Assembly (NCBI GenBank): GCA_025352325.1 | Contig: JANXTR010000045.1 | Location: forward strand, 186,001-250,000 | DNA from: Microbacteriaceae bacterium | Lineage (GTDB): Bacteria; Actinomycetota; Actinomycetes; Actinomycetales; Microbacteriaceae | Length of the DNA: 64,000 bases | Direction: 5' to 3' | In this document: piece after piece, positions 31,756 to 39,238 of the stretch | Numbering within the stretch: the stretch's first letter is position 1 | Layout of the letters: each line of letters begins with the position of its first letter | Position numbers and translations under genes: made by a program | Notes under the pieces: model-generated | The model's input: only the letters and a program-made list of their open reading frames with translations | Told to the model about the DNA's origin: nothing | Databases searched by the model: none

Positions 31756-32684
31756 TGGCCGAGGTTCGACAGGTAAGCCGCGACGATGATGAACCCGGCG
31801 ATCGGAAACAGCACGCTCAGGAGCTTCTCCGCACTCGATTGCTCCTTCTTGCCGCGTGATCTTGTCCGCGTCGCAGCCGGCGAGGACGCGCGTTTCGGCG
31901 TCGCACCAGAACGACTTCCCGGTGCTTGTCGAGTCGTCGAGCGAGTCGCCCGACGGGGCGCGTGGAGGGACTCCCGGGGCACGATTTCTTCTGTTCCTAG
32001 CTCCGCTTCCAGTGCCTCGAATTCCAGCAACAGGTGAGCCCCGATGCCGGATGGGGCTGGCGAGCTGTGCCACGTCGACGGCTTCAGCGCGGCCTCGCTG
32101 ATCCGTTCGATCTGGCCAGACGAGAGAATGTTCCGGAACTGAAGTTCGTGCAGGAGCTCGTCGTCAGAGGCGACGAGAACTGAGGTAGTGGAGTTTCCGC
32201 ACGGTGCCGTACGAGACATGCGCGCGGGAGTGACGAACACCAATACCCCAGCGACCGGGACGTTGAATCCAACGGCCTTTGAGAGGGCTGCAGACGCATT
32301 GTCTGCTTCAGAGATTGATCGGTTCACGTATGGGTAGGCCTGATTGTCGACTCGAAGACCGAAGCCTGCCGCCCAGATAGTCCGACCCGGACTGTACTTG
32401 GTGTTGATAGTGAAGACGCCGCCCGGCCCAATCGCCACGTGATCGATGTCCGTCTTTCCGGCGCCCACCGGCACCGAATGGAGCACCATCCAGTCCGGCC
32501 CCAGCTGGTCGAGAAGAGTCGCGATATGGCGCTCGCCGAAAACTCCGCGATACCAACTCCGCACTTCCGGATCGATAACGATCTGCCGCGACGTCTGGTC
32601 CCGGCGGATCGAGCCTTCCGCCCACAGGTCGAGGAGCTTCTCGATCAGGGACTGGGCAGGTACGCGTTCACGAAGATCACTCAC
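31752..32684 (-). CDS. NERD-domain protein with C-terminal membrane anchor
   Basis: 310 residues from GTG 32684. The N-terminal half carries a NERD (nuclease-related) domain: FGERHIATLLDQL, VPVGAGKTDIDHVAIGPGG and TINTKYSPG give the restriction-like D...(x)K pattern of potential nucleases. The second half has a low-complexity Arg/Ser/Thr linker (RRATRSTTRQ; RTRSRGKKEQ) and ends in one hydrophobic helix (LLSVLFPIAGFIIVAAYLSNLG). An inner-membrane-tethered nuclease-like protein fits, but substrate and role are unknown. Codon use is less GC-biased than that of its left neighbours. Confidence 0.85.
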   Translation of the reverse strand: MSDLRERVPAQSLIEKLLDLWAEGSIRRDQTSRQIVIDPEVRSWYRGVFGERHIATLLDQLGPDWMVLHSVPVGAGKTDIDHVAIGPGGVFTINTKYSPGRTIWAAGFGLRVDNQAYPYVNRSISEADNASAALSKAVGFNVPVAGVLVFVTPARMSRTAPCGNSTTSVLVASDDELLHELQFRNILSSGQIERISEAALKPSTWHSSPAPSGIGAHLLLEFEALEAELGTEEIVPRESLHAPRRATRSTTRQAPGSRSGATPKRASSPAATRTRSRGKKEQSSAEKLLSVLFPIAGFIIVAAYLSNLGH

Positions 32685-32745
32685 CTGGTCAAGCGTGGCC
32701 CGACGGCAGGAGCGTAGACAGCCCGTATTCGGGGGCCGACCGTTC

Positions 32746-32751
32746 TAGCCT
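32746..32751 (+). promoter_or_regulatory. -10 element, Nudix hydrolase gene
   Basis: TAGCCT six bases before ATG 32758. Confidence 0.5.
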
Positions 32752-32757
32752 GGGCGC

Positions 32758-33255
32758 ATGTCTTTGCCCGAAGTGTGTGTTGTGTATCTGCTCCGGCCGG
32801 GGAAGCACGGGCAGGAGGTTCTTCTCGGACGGAAGTTGACCGGTCTCGGGTTGGGGAAATCCGTCGCGCCCGGCGGCAAACTGGAACCGGGAGAATTTGC
32901 GCGCGAGGCCGCAGTGCGGGAGGTCGAGGAAGAAGTCGGAATTCGGCTATCGGACCAAGATCTAGAACTGGTCGGAGAGCTCACATACTCGTTCCCCAGC
33001 AGGCCGGCGTGGAGTCAGAAGTCATGGGCGTTTCGAGTGCTCGGTGAGTTCGGCGAACCCGTTGCCAGCGACGAGCTGGCTGCCGCGTGGATACCGGTGC
33101 ACGAGTTGCCTGTTCGGGACATGTGGGATGACGCCCGTTACTGGCTGCCAGCGGCTTTATCGGGCACTTTCGTCAGCGCGACTTTCGAGTTCGGGGAAGA
33201 CCTGTCGACAGTGTCGCGAAGTGACCATGCACTTTTCGTGCAGCGAGCTAGCTGA
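32758..33255 (+). CDS. Nudix hydrolase, MutT/MTH1-like
   Basis: 165 residues with a complete Nudix box (GGKLEPGEFAREAAVREVEEEVGI: G-x5-E-x7-REVxEEVG), which binds the metal that drives hydrolysis of nucleoside diphosphates linked to another moiety. The start (VCVVYLLRPGKHGQEVLLGRK) and GLGKSVAPGGK resemble 8-oxo-dGTP/oxidised purine triphosphatases of the MTH1 type. Substrate assignment is tentative. It converges on and overlaps by eight bases the HNH gene on the minus strand. Confidence 0.9.
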   Translation: MSLPEVCVVYLLRPGKHGQEVLLGRKLTGLGLGKSVAPGGKLEPGEFAREAAVREVEEEVGIRLSDQDLELVGELTYSFPSRPAWSQKSWAFRVLGEFGEPVASDELAAAWIPVHELPVRDMWDDARYWLPAALSGTFVSATFEFGEDLSTVSRSDHALFVQRAS

Positions 33256-34141
33256 CGAACTGATCGAAGCGATCTGCCAGGGCCTCGCGCGACGGCCAAT
33301 CGGCCTGTTTGCGAGGAAGCGTCAGGCGGACGCCGTCCATTTCCTGGATCCCGTGCTTGAGCATCGGGCCGTCGATCTCCTTCAGGACGTCGCCATCGAT
33401 GTGCACGACGAAGTCGGGTGAGATTCCGAGGATCCTGTTGTCGAAGGCAGCGTGATGGATCTTGCACAGAGCGAGACCGTTGGTGACGTGGGCTATCCCT
33501 TCGGCGTCTCGATCCGGAATGATGTGCGCAGCATCGAGCAACTCAGGGTGGTTGAGGCGGCAGACGGCGCACGTTCGCGAGTACGCGAGGATGACCCGTG
33601 CTCGAAACACCGGTTGATGCACTCGCCGCTGAACTATTTGCGCGACGTACTGCTTGCTGATCTCCTGGTCCGTCGCACCTGAGGCGAATGAGCGCCAAGA
33701 TTCTTCTCCCGATGCGATCAGGAAGAAACGGTTGGCGAGGTCCTCGTCGATGACAAACGACGAGATGACCGGGACGTAGACGTTCGGAAGCGGCTTCTGG
33801 AACAGGATGATCGGTTTTTTCGCCGTCATCGCCGCTCGGAGCTTTCTGTTGTCGCCACCCAGAGGGTCGCCGTCGCGAAAGGAGTACCGAAGGATTCCGT
33901 CGTCGCCGATGTGATCGGAGTAGGGGCCGTTGTCGGCGCTTACTACTGACAATGTCTCATCGAACTCCGCCGGATTGCGGATCCCTCGGCTGTAGTCGAT
34001 CAACGGGAACCGTTTGCCTTCGAGCTCGAAGTTGAGAAGTTCGTCCCTCGTTGCAAAGCCGCCTCGAGAATCAATCAAACGCTCTAGGCCCGCGAAGGCA
34101 GCCAGTCGGAGCCGGTCCTGCTCGAACGAACTGAGTGCCAT
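33248..34141 (-). CDS. HNH endonuclease, predicted restriction endonuclease (COG3440-like)
   Basis: 297 residues from ATG 34141 (a GTG 30 bases upstream is possible). The N-terminal ~140 residues (RGIRNPAEFDETLSVVSAD, GPYSDHIGDDGILRYSFRDG, NVYVPVISSFVIDEDL) resemble the SRA/PUA-like recognition half of COG3440-type predicted restriction enzymes. The C-terminal part is an HNH nuclease: CAVCRLNH, LLDAAHIIPD, NGLALCKIHHAAFD. It could cut modified DNA (type IV-like), but no methyltransferase lies next to it and specificity is unknown. TACAAA precedes the ATG by six bases. Confidence 0.85.
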   Translation of the reverse strand: MALSSFEQDRLRLAAFAGLERLIDSRGGFATRDELLNFELEGKRFPLIDYSRGIRNPAEFDETLSVVSADNGPYSDHIGDDGILRYSFRDGDPLGGDNRKLRAAMTAKKPIILFQKPLPNVYVPVISSFVIDEDLANRFFLIASGEESWRSFASGATDQEISKQYVAQIVQRRVHQPVFRARVILAYSRTCAVCRLNHPELLDAAHIIPDRDAEGIAHVTNGLALCKIHHAAFDNRILGISPDFVVHIDGDVLKEIDGPMLKHGIQEMDGVRLTLPRKQADWPSREALADRFDQFVS

Positions 34142-34179
34142 TCGCTCTTTGTAGCAGAGGAGTGGCGTCACGGGCCGTT

Positions 34180-34191
34180 GTCTGGCCAGAC
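34180..34191. promoter_or_regulatory. 12-bp palindrome ahead of the 48-aa ORF
   Basis: GTCTGGCCAGAC is a perfect palindrome nine bases upstream of ATG 34201 and may be an operator. TTGACCAA next to it resembles half of the toxin-antitoxin operator at 35251. Confidence 0.35.
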
Positions 34192-34200
34192 TTGACCAAC

Positions 34201-34347
34201 ATGAACGGCGAGGGGAATGAGCGGGATGCGAGTCTCATCGAGCCAACAGCCGAGCGTGAGCTCGACTTCGTCGCCGGGGGACCGATCCCTGACAGCTTCT
34301 TCGACGCTCTTCCCGACGACGAGTTGGGGCGCTGGGACTTCGCCTGA
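34201..34347 (+). CDS. small hypothetical protein (48 aa), antitoxin-tail-like
   Basis: From ATG 34201 with good codon sense. The C-terminus (PIPDSFFDALPDDELGRWDF) resembles the toxin-binding tail of Phd- or AbrB-type antitoxins, which often end in F-x-PLP-x-DEL-x-x-W. The N-terminal DNA-binding part is missing, so this may be a stand-alone small protein or the remnant of an antitoxin. It lies between the divergent HNH gene and the DarT-like gene. Confidence 0.45.
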   Translation: MNGEGNERDASLIEPTAERELDFVAGGPIPDSFFDALPDDELGRWDFA

Positions 34348-34436
34348 GCCCTCCCCCGTCTCTGGTGAGCGACATCCGGCCGACGCCTCTTGCTGTACTG
34401 GCGTAGCCTGGAACCTTCCGGCAACGAGGAGAATAC

Positions 34437-35192
34437 GTGCCCGAGTGCATTCATGGCTTTGAAGACGGCCTGTGCGACATCTGTTTTCCGCGCCCGCAGG
34501 CTGAGCCCATCAAGCGTGCGACGGTCACGACAACGCGACGCAGCGCATCCGGAACCCTCACGCGGTCGGTTGCCCCGCGCACGACCAGCCGCCCGACGAT
34601 GCTGCTGAACACGCAGCGCGTCTACCACGTCACCCACCTCCGCAACCTGGAGGCGATCGTCATCGACGAGGCCATCCGGGCGGATGCCACCCCCGCCGTC
34701 GACGTCAGCTCGGCCACCACGCGCGAACTGCGCGGCACCGTCGAGCTCGCGGCGGGCGGTTTCGTGTCGGAGCGCGTGCCGTTCCAGCTCAGCCCGCACG
34801 CCAACCGCTGGAACGAGCTGCGCAACGGCGCGCTCGGCGTGCACTGGTCGGATGCAGCCCGCGACACCTCTCCGCTCGACTACGTCATCCTCGTCAGCTC
34901 GGCGGGCGCGGTCGGCTCCGAGGTGATCTTCGCCAACGGGGATGCCGCGGCTCCCGCCACCCGCTTCGCGCAAGGCGACGGCGGCACCGCCCTGCTGCGC
35001 ACCACGTTCTCGCTCGACCCCGAGCTGTTGGATGCCGAACTCCTCGCCGCCGGGCCCGTCCCGTTCTCGGCGATCACCCTCGTGGGCGTCCCCAACGAGC
35101 CGGTGCGCGACCTCGTGAAGCAGCTCCTCGCCGATGTTGGGGGAGCGTCGCCCAAGGTGGCGGTGTACCCGCCGTGGTTCCAGGCGAGCTGA
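34437..35192 (+). CDS. DarT-like (DUF4433) ADP-ribosyltransferase-fold protein
   Basis: 251 residues from GTG 34437, with GGAG nine bases upstream. The N-terminus holds a zinc-ribbon-like motif (CIHGFEDGLCDICFP). After a basic linker, the DarT/DUF4433 core starts at RVYHVTHLRNLEAIVIDEAI and includes VPFQLSPHANRW and DYVILVSSAGA. DarT enzymes ADP-ribosylate thymidines in single-stranded DNA and are normally held in check by the macrodomain antitoxin DarG; no macrodomain gene is present here. I recall similar proteins with the same zinc motif in other Microbacteriaceae, so it may be a conserved non-toxin paralogue. Confidence 0.8.
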   Translation: MPECIHGFEDGLCDICFPRPQAEPIKRATVTTTRRSASGTLTRSVAPRTTSRPTMLLNTQRVYHVTHLRNLEAIVIDEAIRADATPAVDVSSATTRELRGTVELAAGGFVSERVPFQLSPHANRWNELRNGALGVHWSDAARDTSPLDYVILVSSAGAVGSEVIFANGDAAAPATRFAQGDGGTALLRTTFSLDPELLDAELLAAGPVPFSAITLVGVPNEPVRDLVKQLLADVGGASPKVAVYPPWFQAS

Positions 35193-35250
35193 GCGCACGC
35201 ACTTCCCCTCCTCCCCAGCCTCTTGCGGTGTGACCTTTCTCGCTTTCATG

Positions 35251-35268
35251 TTGGTCAACTATGACCAA
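35251..35268. promoter_or_regulatory. toxin-antitoxin operator
   Basis: TTGGTCA-ACTA-TGACCAA, a perfect 7-bp inverted repeat with a 4-base spacer, sits eight bases upstream of the -10 of the antitoxin gene, covering the -35 region. It is the expected place for antitoxin autoregulation. Confidence 0.7.
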
Positions 35269-35276
35269 GGTCTGGC

Positions 35277-35282
35277 TACCAT
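35277..35282 (+). promoter_or_regulatory. -10 element, toxin-antitoxin operon
   Basis: TACCAT, then GAGGGT, then ATG 35289. Confidence 0.5.
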
Positions 35283-35288
35283 GAGGGT

Positions 35289-35522
35289 ATGAGGATGGTG
35301 AACGTCTACGAAGCGAAGACGTCTCTGTCCAAGCTGCTGACCGAGGTGGAAGCCGGCGAAGAGATCGTCATCTCCCGCAACGGTCGGCCGATCGCGCGGC
35401 TCACTCCGATCCAGCAGCGCACAGAGCCGCGCGTGCTCGGCGACCTCGCGGGCCAGATCCTCGTCGCGCCCGACTTCGACGAGTTCACCGAGCAGGATGA
35501 ACGGGATTGGTGCGGCGCGTGA
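35289..35522 (+). CDS. Phd/YefM-family antitoxin
   Basis: 77 residues. The N-terminal DNA-binding fold is clear (MVNVYEAKTSLSKLLTEVEAG, then EEIVISRNGRPIARLTP); the C-terminal ~30 residues (FDEFTEQDERDW) are the acidic toxin-binding tail. The start is ATG 35289; a second ATG lies two codons on. It overlaps the PIN toxin gene by four bases (GTGA at 35519), the usual antitoxin-first coupling, and lies behind a palindromic operator. Confidence 0.92.
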   Translation: MRMVNVYEAKTSLSKLLTEVEAGEEIVISRNGRPIARLTPIQQRTEPRVLGDLAGQILVAPDFDEFTEQDERDWCGA

Positions 35523-35890
35523 GGGTTCTGCTCGACACGCACGTGCTGCTCTGGGCGCGCTCCTCCCCGGACCGACTCACGAGCCGGCAACGAGCGGCGG
35601 TCCAAGATCCTCGAAACACGGTTTTCGTCTCGGCCGTGTCAATCGCGGAGATCGGGATCAAGACCTCCCACGGCAAGCTCACCGTCCCCGACGGATTCAC
35701 CGAAGGCCTCGCCGACTTCGGGCTCGACGAGCTCCCCTTCACCACCGCGCACGCGCTCGCGCTGCGCGATCTGCCGCCGCACCACCGCGATCCCTTCGAT
35801 CGCATGCTGCTCTGCCAGGCGATCGTCGACGACCTCGTCTTCGTCACGTCCGACCAACGGTGCGCGCTTTACGAGGTCCGGACGCTCTGA
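35519..35890 (+). CDS. PIN-domain toxin (VapC-like)
   Basis: 123 residues from GTG 35519. PIN ribonuclease acidic residues are in place: LLDTHVLLWA near the start, SIAEIGIK with the conserved glutamate, RDPFDRMLLCQA and the C-terminal VTSD. The type with a DTHVLLW start usually pairs with Phd-type antitoxins, as here. It would cleave RNA (tRNA or rRNA in studied VapCs) when the antitoxin is degraded; the target is unknown. Confidence 0.92.
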   Translation: MRVLLDTHVLLWARSSPDRLTSRQRAAVQDPRNTVFVSAVSIAEIGIKTSHGKLTVPDGFTEGLADFGLDELPFTTAHALALRDLPPHHRDPFDRMLLCQAIVDDLVFVTSDQRCALYEVRTL

Positions 35891-36029
35891 GCCCGGAGCG
35901 GGGGGTCTCGCCGTTTCACGGCTGCTCAACCCGGCAAGATCGCGGGACCTAAGCCCCGGATCCCTGCGCGTCCGCGCGCGTAGCGTCGGCATCGAGCCGG
36001 CCAGATGTGCCGGGGAGAACGAGGGCATC

Positions 36030-36785
36030 ATGGCCGGCTACGACGTTGCAGGACGATCCGCGATCGTGACGGGCGCGGCATCCGGAATCGGACGCGCGAC
36101 CGCGCTGCTGCTGGCGGCGAACGGCTCGTCGATCGTGGCGGTCGACCTGAAGAAGGAGCCCGTGGATGCCGTGGTCGCCGAGATCACAGCGGCCGGTGGG
36201 ACCGCGATCGGCCTGGTCGGTGACGTCACCGACCCGCAGCTCGCGGTCGCCGCGGTCGCCGAGGCCAACGCGCTCGCACCGCTGCGGATCGCCGTGAACA
36301 ACGCCGGAATCGGCGGCGAACAGGCGCTCATCGGCGACTACACGCTGGAGGGCTGGCGTCACGTGATCGAGGTCAACCTCAACGCGGTCATGTACGGGCT
36401 GAAGGTCCAGCTACCCGCGATGGCGGAGAACGGCGGCGGGTCGATCGTCAACATGGCGTCGATCCTCGGATCGGTCGGGTTCCCGACCTCGAGCGCCTAC
36501 GTGACGGCGAAGCACGGGCTACTCGGACTCACCCAGAACGCCGCCCTCGAGTACGCCGCGCGCAAGGTGCGGGTTACCGCGGTCGGCCCGGGATTCATCC
36601 ACACGCCGCTCGTCGACGCGGCTCTCGACGCCGACGCGCTGACCTTCCTCGCGGGCAAGCATGCGCTCGGCCGGCTCGGAACGGCCGAGGAGGTCGCGGC
36701 CCTCGTCGCCTTCCTGGCGAGCGACGCGGCGGGCTTCATCACCGGCAGCTACCACCTCGTCGACGGTGGGTACACGGCGCAGTAG
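36030..36785 (+). CDS. short-chain dehydrogenase/reductase (SDR)
   Basis: 251 residues, classical SDR. Cofactor motif TGAASGIG at 14-21, NNAG at about 90-93, catalytic S144 (NMASIL), Y157 and K161 (SAYVTAK). Aspartate in VAVDLKKE suggests NAD(H) preference. The C-terminal LVDGGYTAQ is typical. It has a leader of roughly 40 bases after TAGCGT and a GAGGGCATC stretch before the ATG. Substrate unknown. Confidence 0.93.
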   Translation: MAGYDVAGRSAIVTGAASGIGRATALLLAANGSSIVAVDLKKEPVDAVVAEITAAGGTAIGLVGDVTDPQLAVAAVAEANALAPLRIAVNNAGIGGEQALIGDYTLEGWRHVIEVNLNAVMYGLKVQLPAMAENGGGSIVNMASILGSVGFPTSSAYVTAKHGLLGLTQNAALEYAARKVRVTAVGPGFIHTPLVDAALDADALTFLAGKHALGRLGTAEEVAALVAFLASDAAGFITGSYHLVDGGYTAQ

Positions 36786-36822
36786 CTCGGGCACAGGGAC
36801 GAGGCGCAGGCACTAGGCGCAG

Positions 36823-36828
36823 TAGTTT
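36823..36828 (+). promoter_or_regulatory. -10 element, HTH protein gene
   Basis: TAGTTT, six bases, GTG 36835. Confidence 0.45.
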
Positions 36829-36834
36829 CGTCGA

Positions 36835-37299
36835 GTGAGCTTCCTCTCGGCCGAGTCGCGCGCTGCCCTCGCGCGCGTGCTCGAACTGGATGCGGATGCC
36901 TCCTGCGCCCCTCTCGAGCGGCTTGCGGCCCTGCGCAGTCTCGTGGCGTCGCTCGACGCCGACCCCGCCGCGCTCCGCGCCGTGCGTGACTCCCTTGACG
37001 ACGGCGCAGGCTGGAGCGACGTGGGATCGGCCGCCGGGCTCGCCCCCTCGGCCGCGCGCTGGCGGTGGTCCGGGGATGACGCCGAGATCGCGGCTCGCCA
37101 CGAGGCCGGCCGCCGGCGCAGCGAGCGGCCCAGCTCGAAGCCCGCCGAGCTGCCGGGGCTCTCGGTGTCGGAGGCGGCCACCCAGCTCGGCGTCACCGCG
37201 CAAGCCGTGTACCTGCGGGTGTCGCGCGGGCAGTTGCGCGCCGAGACCGTGACACTCGCGGACGGGCGGAGCTACAAGCGGGTGTTCCTGGAGGACTAG
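36835..37299 (+). CDS. helix-turn-helix protein (154 aa)
   Basis: From GTG 36835. Two helix-turn-helix-like segments are seen: GWSDVGSAAGLAPSAARWRW near residue 60-80, and LSVSEAATQLGVTAQAVYLRVSRGQL near 108-133. The latter has the look of an excisionase/MerR-type winged helix followed by a strand-turn (TLADGRSYKRVFL). Probably a small DNA-binding regulator, target unknown. It follows the SDR gene by 49 bases under its own promoter. Confidence 0.7.
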   Translation: MSFLSAESRAALARVLELDADASCAPLERLAALRSLVASLDADPAALRAVRDSLDDGAGWSDVGSAAGLAPSAARWRWSGDDAEIAARHEAGRRRSERPSSKPAELPGLSVSEAATQLGVTAQAVYLRVSRGQLRAETVTLADGRSYKRVFLED

Positions 37300-37499
37300 C
37301 GGTGCCCGTCGCGCGGCCCGAAGCCCTCCAGCGCTTCGGCGTCGCTCGGAGTGCCGCGCAGGTACTCGTCGAGCCACCGGGTGCGACCCGGGTAGCGCGA
37401 GTCACGCTCGATCGCGGCGGCCGCGGCATCTACGTCGAACGGAATCCGGCCGCGACCGAGCGGAATGTCCGGGTTCGAAAAGCGCTCCGCGTCTCGTGA
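37296..37499 (-). pseudogene. C-terminal fragment of an unidentified gene
   Basis: On the minus strand, about 65 codons read as normal protein (NPDIPLGRGRIPFDVDAAAA, then GRTRWLDEYLRGTP) with strong codon bias and a proper stop. No start codon with a binding site is seen, and upstream the frame loses coding character. Probably the surviving 3' end of a deleted gene. A short complete gene with a non-standard start is possible. Confidence 0.35.
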
Positions 37500-37658
37500 C
37501 TGTTCCGCGGTCGATTCGCGGGAACAGCCCGATCCGCAGCCGCCCGATGGTCGATTGGTACGAGAAGCCGGCGCGCGCCCCCTGGCCACATTCAGCCGCT
37601 GATGCGAGTATTTCTTCAGGCACTTGTACCGCCGCCCGAACCGATCGAAGGAGATCGA
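37500..37658 (+). other. non-coding gap before the acyl-CoA ligase gene
   Basis: No gene seen. It carries the GAAGGAGA ribosome binding site eight bases before ATG 37659 and presumably the ligase promoter. Base composition is more AT-rich near 37590-37620 (GAGTATTTCTTCAGG). Confidence 0.5.
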
Positions 37659-39233
37659 ATGTTCACGAGCCCGTATCCCGACGAGGTCATCCCGAAGCTG
37701 AGCGTCTACGACTTCCTGTTCAAAGACCTGAACGCCGAGGATGCTGCCCGAATCGCGCTGATTGACGGGCCCTCGGGTGCCGAGACGACCTACGGGCAGC
37801 TCAAGGCGCAGATCGACCTCTTCGCGGGGGCCCTCGCCGCCCGCGGGATCGGGATCGGCGACGTGATCGCCCTGCACTCACCGAACGTGCCGGCGTTCGC
37901 GACCGTCTTCCATGGCATCCTGCGCTCGGGTGCCACGGCGACCACGGTCAACGCGCTCTACACCGCGGAGGAAATGGCGCGGCAGTTGCAGGACTCGAAA
38001 GCCAAGATGCTCGTCACCGTCAGCCCCCTGCTGCCAGTCGCCAGTGCCGCCGCCGCCGCCGCGGGCATCGCTGACGAGCAGATCGTCGTGCTCGATGGTG
38101 TGGACGGTTACACAGGCCTCCGCGACCTGCTGGGGGAGGGTCGCGTCGCCCCCGACGTCAGTTTCGACCCCGCAACGCACGTCGCGGTCATCCCGTACAG
38201 CTCGGGCACCACCGGATTCGCCAAGGGCGTCATGCTCAGCCATACCAACTTGGTCGCCAACGTGGTGCAGGGGACGCCCGTCCTCGACACCGACCCGGAG
38301 GATCGGGTGCTGGCGTTCCTGCCCTTCTTCCACATCTACGGGATGACGGTCCTGCTCAACCTGGCGCTCTACCGCCGCGCCACCCTGATCACGCTGCCCC
38401 GTTTCGATCTTCCCCAGTTCTTGCAGGTCATCCAGGATCAGAAGGTCACCTTCGTCTTCATCGCGCCGCCCGTCGCGGTGGCGCTCGCGAAGCACCCCCT
38501 CGTCGACCAGTTCGACCTCTCGAGCCTGCGTGGCATGATGAGCGGTGCGGCTCCCCTCGGGGCGGACCTCGCGACCGCCGTCGCCGAGCGCCTCCACATC
38601 AGAATGCAGCAGGGCTACGGGATGAGCGAGCTCAGCCCGGTCTCGCACGTGATCCCGCCGGACCGCGACGACCTGTCGCGCGGCACCATCGGCTTCCCGA
38701 TCGCCAACATCGAATGCAAGCTCGTCAACGTCGACACCGGCGAGGAGATCAGCATGCCCGCGGAGGGCTCGAGCGACCCCGGCGAGCTGTGGGTGCGTGG
38801 GCCCAACGTCATGCTCGGATACCTGGGTCGGGATGACGCCACGCACGAGACCGTCGACGACGACGGCTTCCTGCACACCGGTGACATCGCGCAGGTCAAC
38901 CACGACGGCTCGTTCCAGATCGTGGACCGCCTCAAAGAGCTCATCAAGTACAAGGGCTACCAGGTCGCCCCGGCCGAGCTCGAGGCGCTGCTGCTCACGC
39001 ATCCGGAGATCGTGGATGCTGCGGTGGTCGCCGCTCTCGACGAGGAGGCGGGCGAGATCCCCAAGGCCTTCGTCGTGCTCAAGGACGGCTCAGTGCTCGA
39101 CGCGGAATCGGTCATGGCGTTCGTCGCCTCCCACGTCGCGCCGCACAAGAAGGTGCGCGCGGTCGCCTTCATCGACGCCGTGCCGAAGTCGTCGGCCGGC
39201 AAAATCCTGCGCAAGGACCTGAAGGGCAAGTAG
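37659..39233 (+). CDS. AMP-dependent acyl/aryl-CoA ligase, 4-coumarate:CoA ligase-like
   Basis: 524 residues from ATG 37659, with a strong GAAGGAGA site. ANL-superfamily motifs are complete: P-loop-like YSSGTTGFAKGVMLSH (A3), GYGMSE (A5), HTGDIA (A7), RLKELIKYKGYQV (A8) and the catalytic lysine in PKSSAGKILRK (A10). The overall sequence resembles 4CL-like enzymes that activate aromatic or medium-chain acids to CoA thioesters through an acyl-adenylate. The substrate cannot be fixed. Isolated from other degradation genes. Confidence 0.92.
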   Translation: MFTSPYPDEVIPKLSVYDFLFKDLNAEDAARIALIDGPSGAETTYGQLKAQIDLFAGALAARGIGIGDVIALHSPNVPAFATVFHGILRSGATATTVNALYTAEEMARQLQDSKAKMLVTVSPLLPVASAAAAAAGIADEQIVVLDGVDGYTGLRDLLGEGRVAPDVSFDPATHVAVIPYSSGTTGFAKGVMLSHTNLVANVVQGTPVLDTDPEDRVLAFLPFFHIYGMTVLLNLALYRRATLITLPRFDLPQFLQVIQDQKVTFVFIAPPVAVALAKHPLVDQFDLSSLRGMMSGAAPLGADLATAVAERLHIRMQQGYGMSELSPVSHVIPPDRDDLSRGTIGFPIANIECKLVNVDTGEEISMPAEGSSDPGELWVRGPNVMLGYLGRDDATHETVDDDGFLHTGDIAQVNHDGSFQIVDRLKELIKYKGYQVAPAELEALLLTHPEIVDAAVVAALDEEAGEIPKAFVVLKDGSVLDAESVMAFVASHVAPHKKVRAVAFIDAVPKSSAGKILRKDLKGK

Positions 39234-39238
39234 CCCGG

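Noticed and set aside
33452-33682. 76-aa plus-strand ORF within the HNH gene
   Set aside because: Antisense to the HNH motif region with no start signal.
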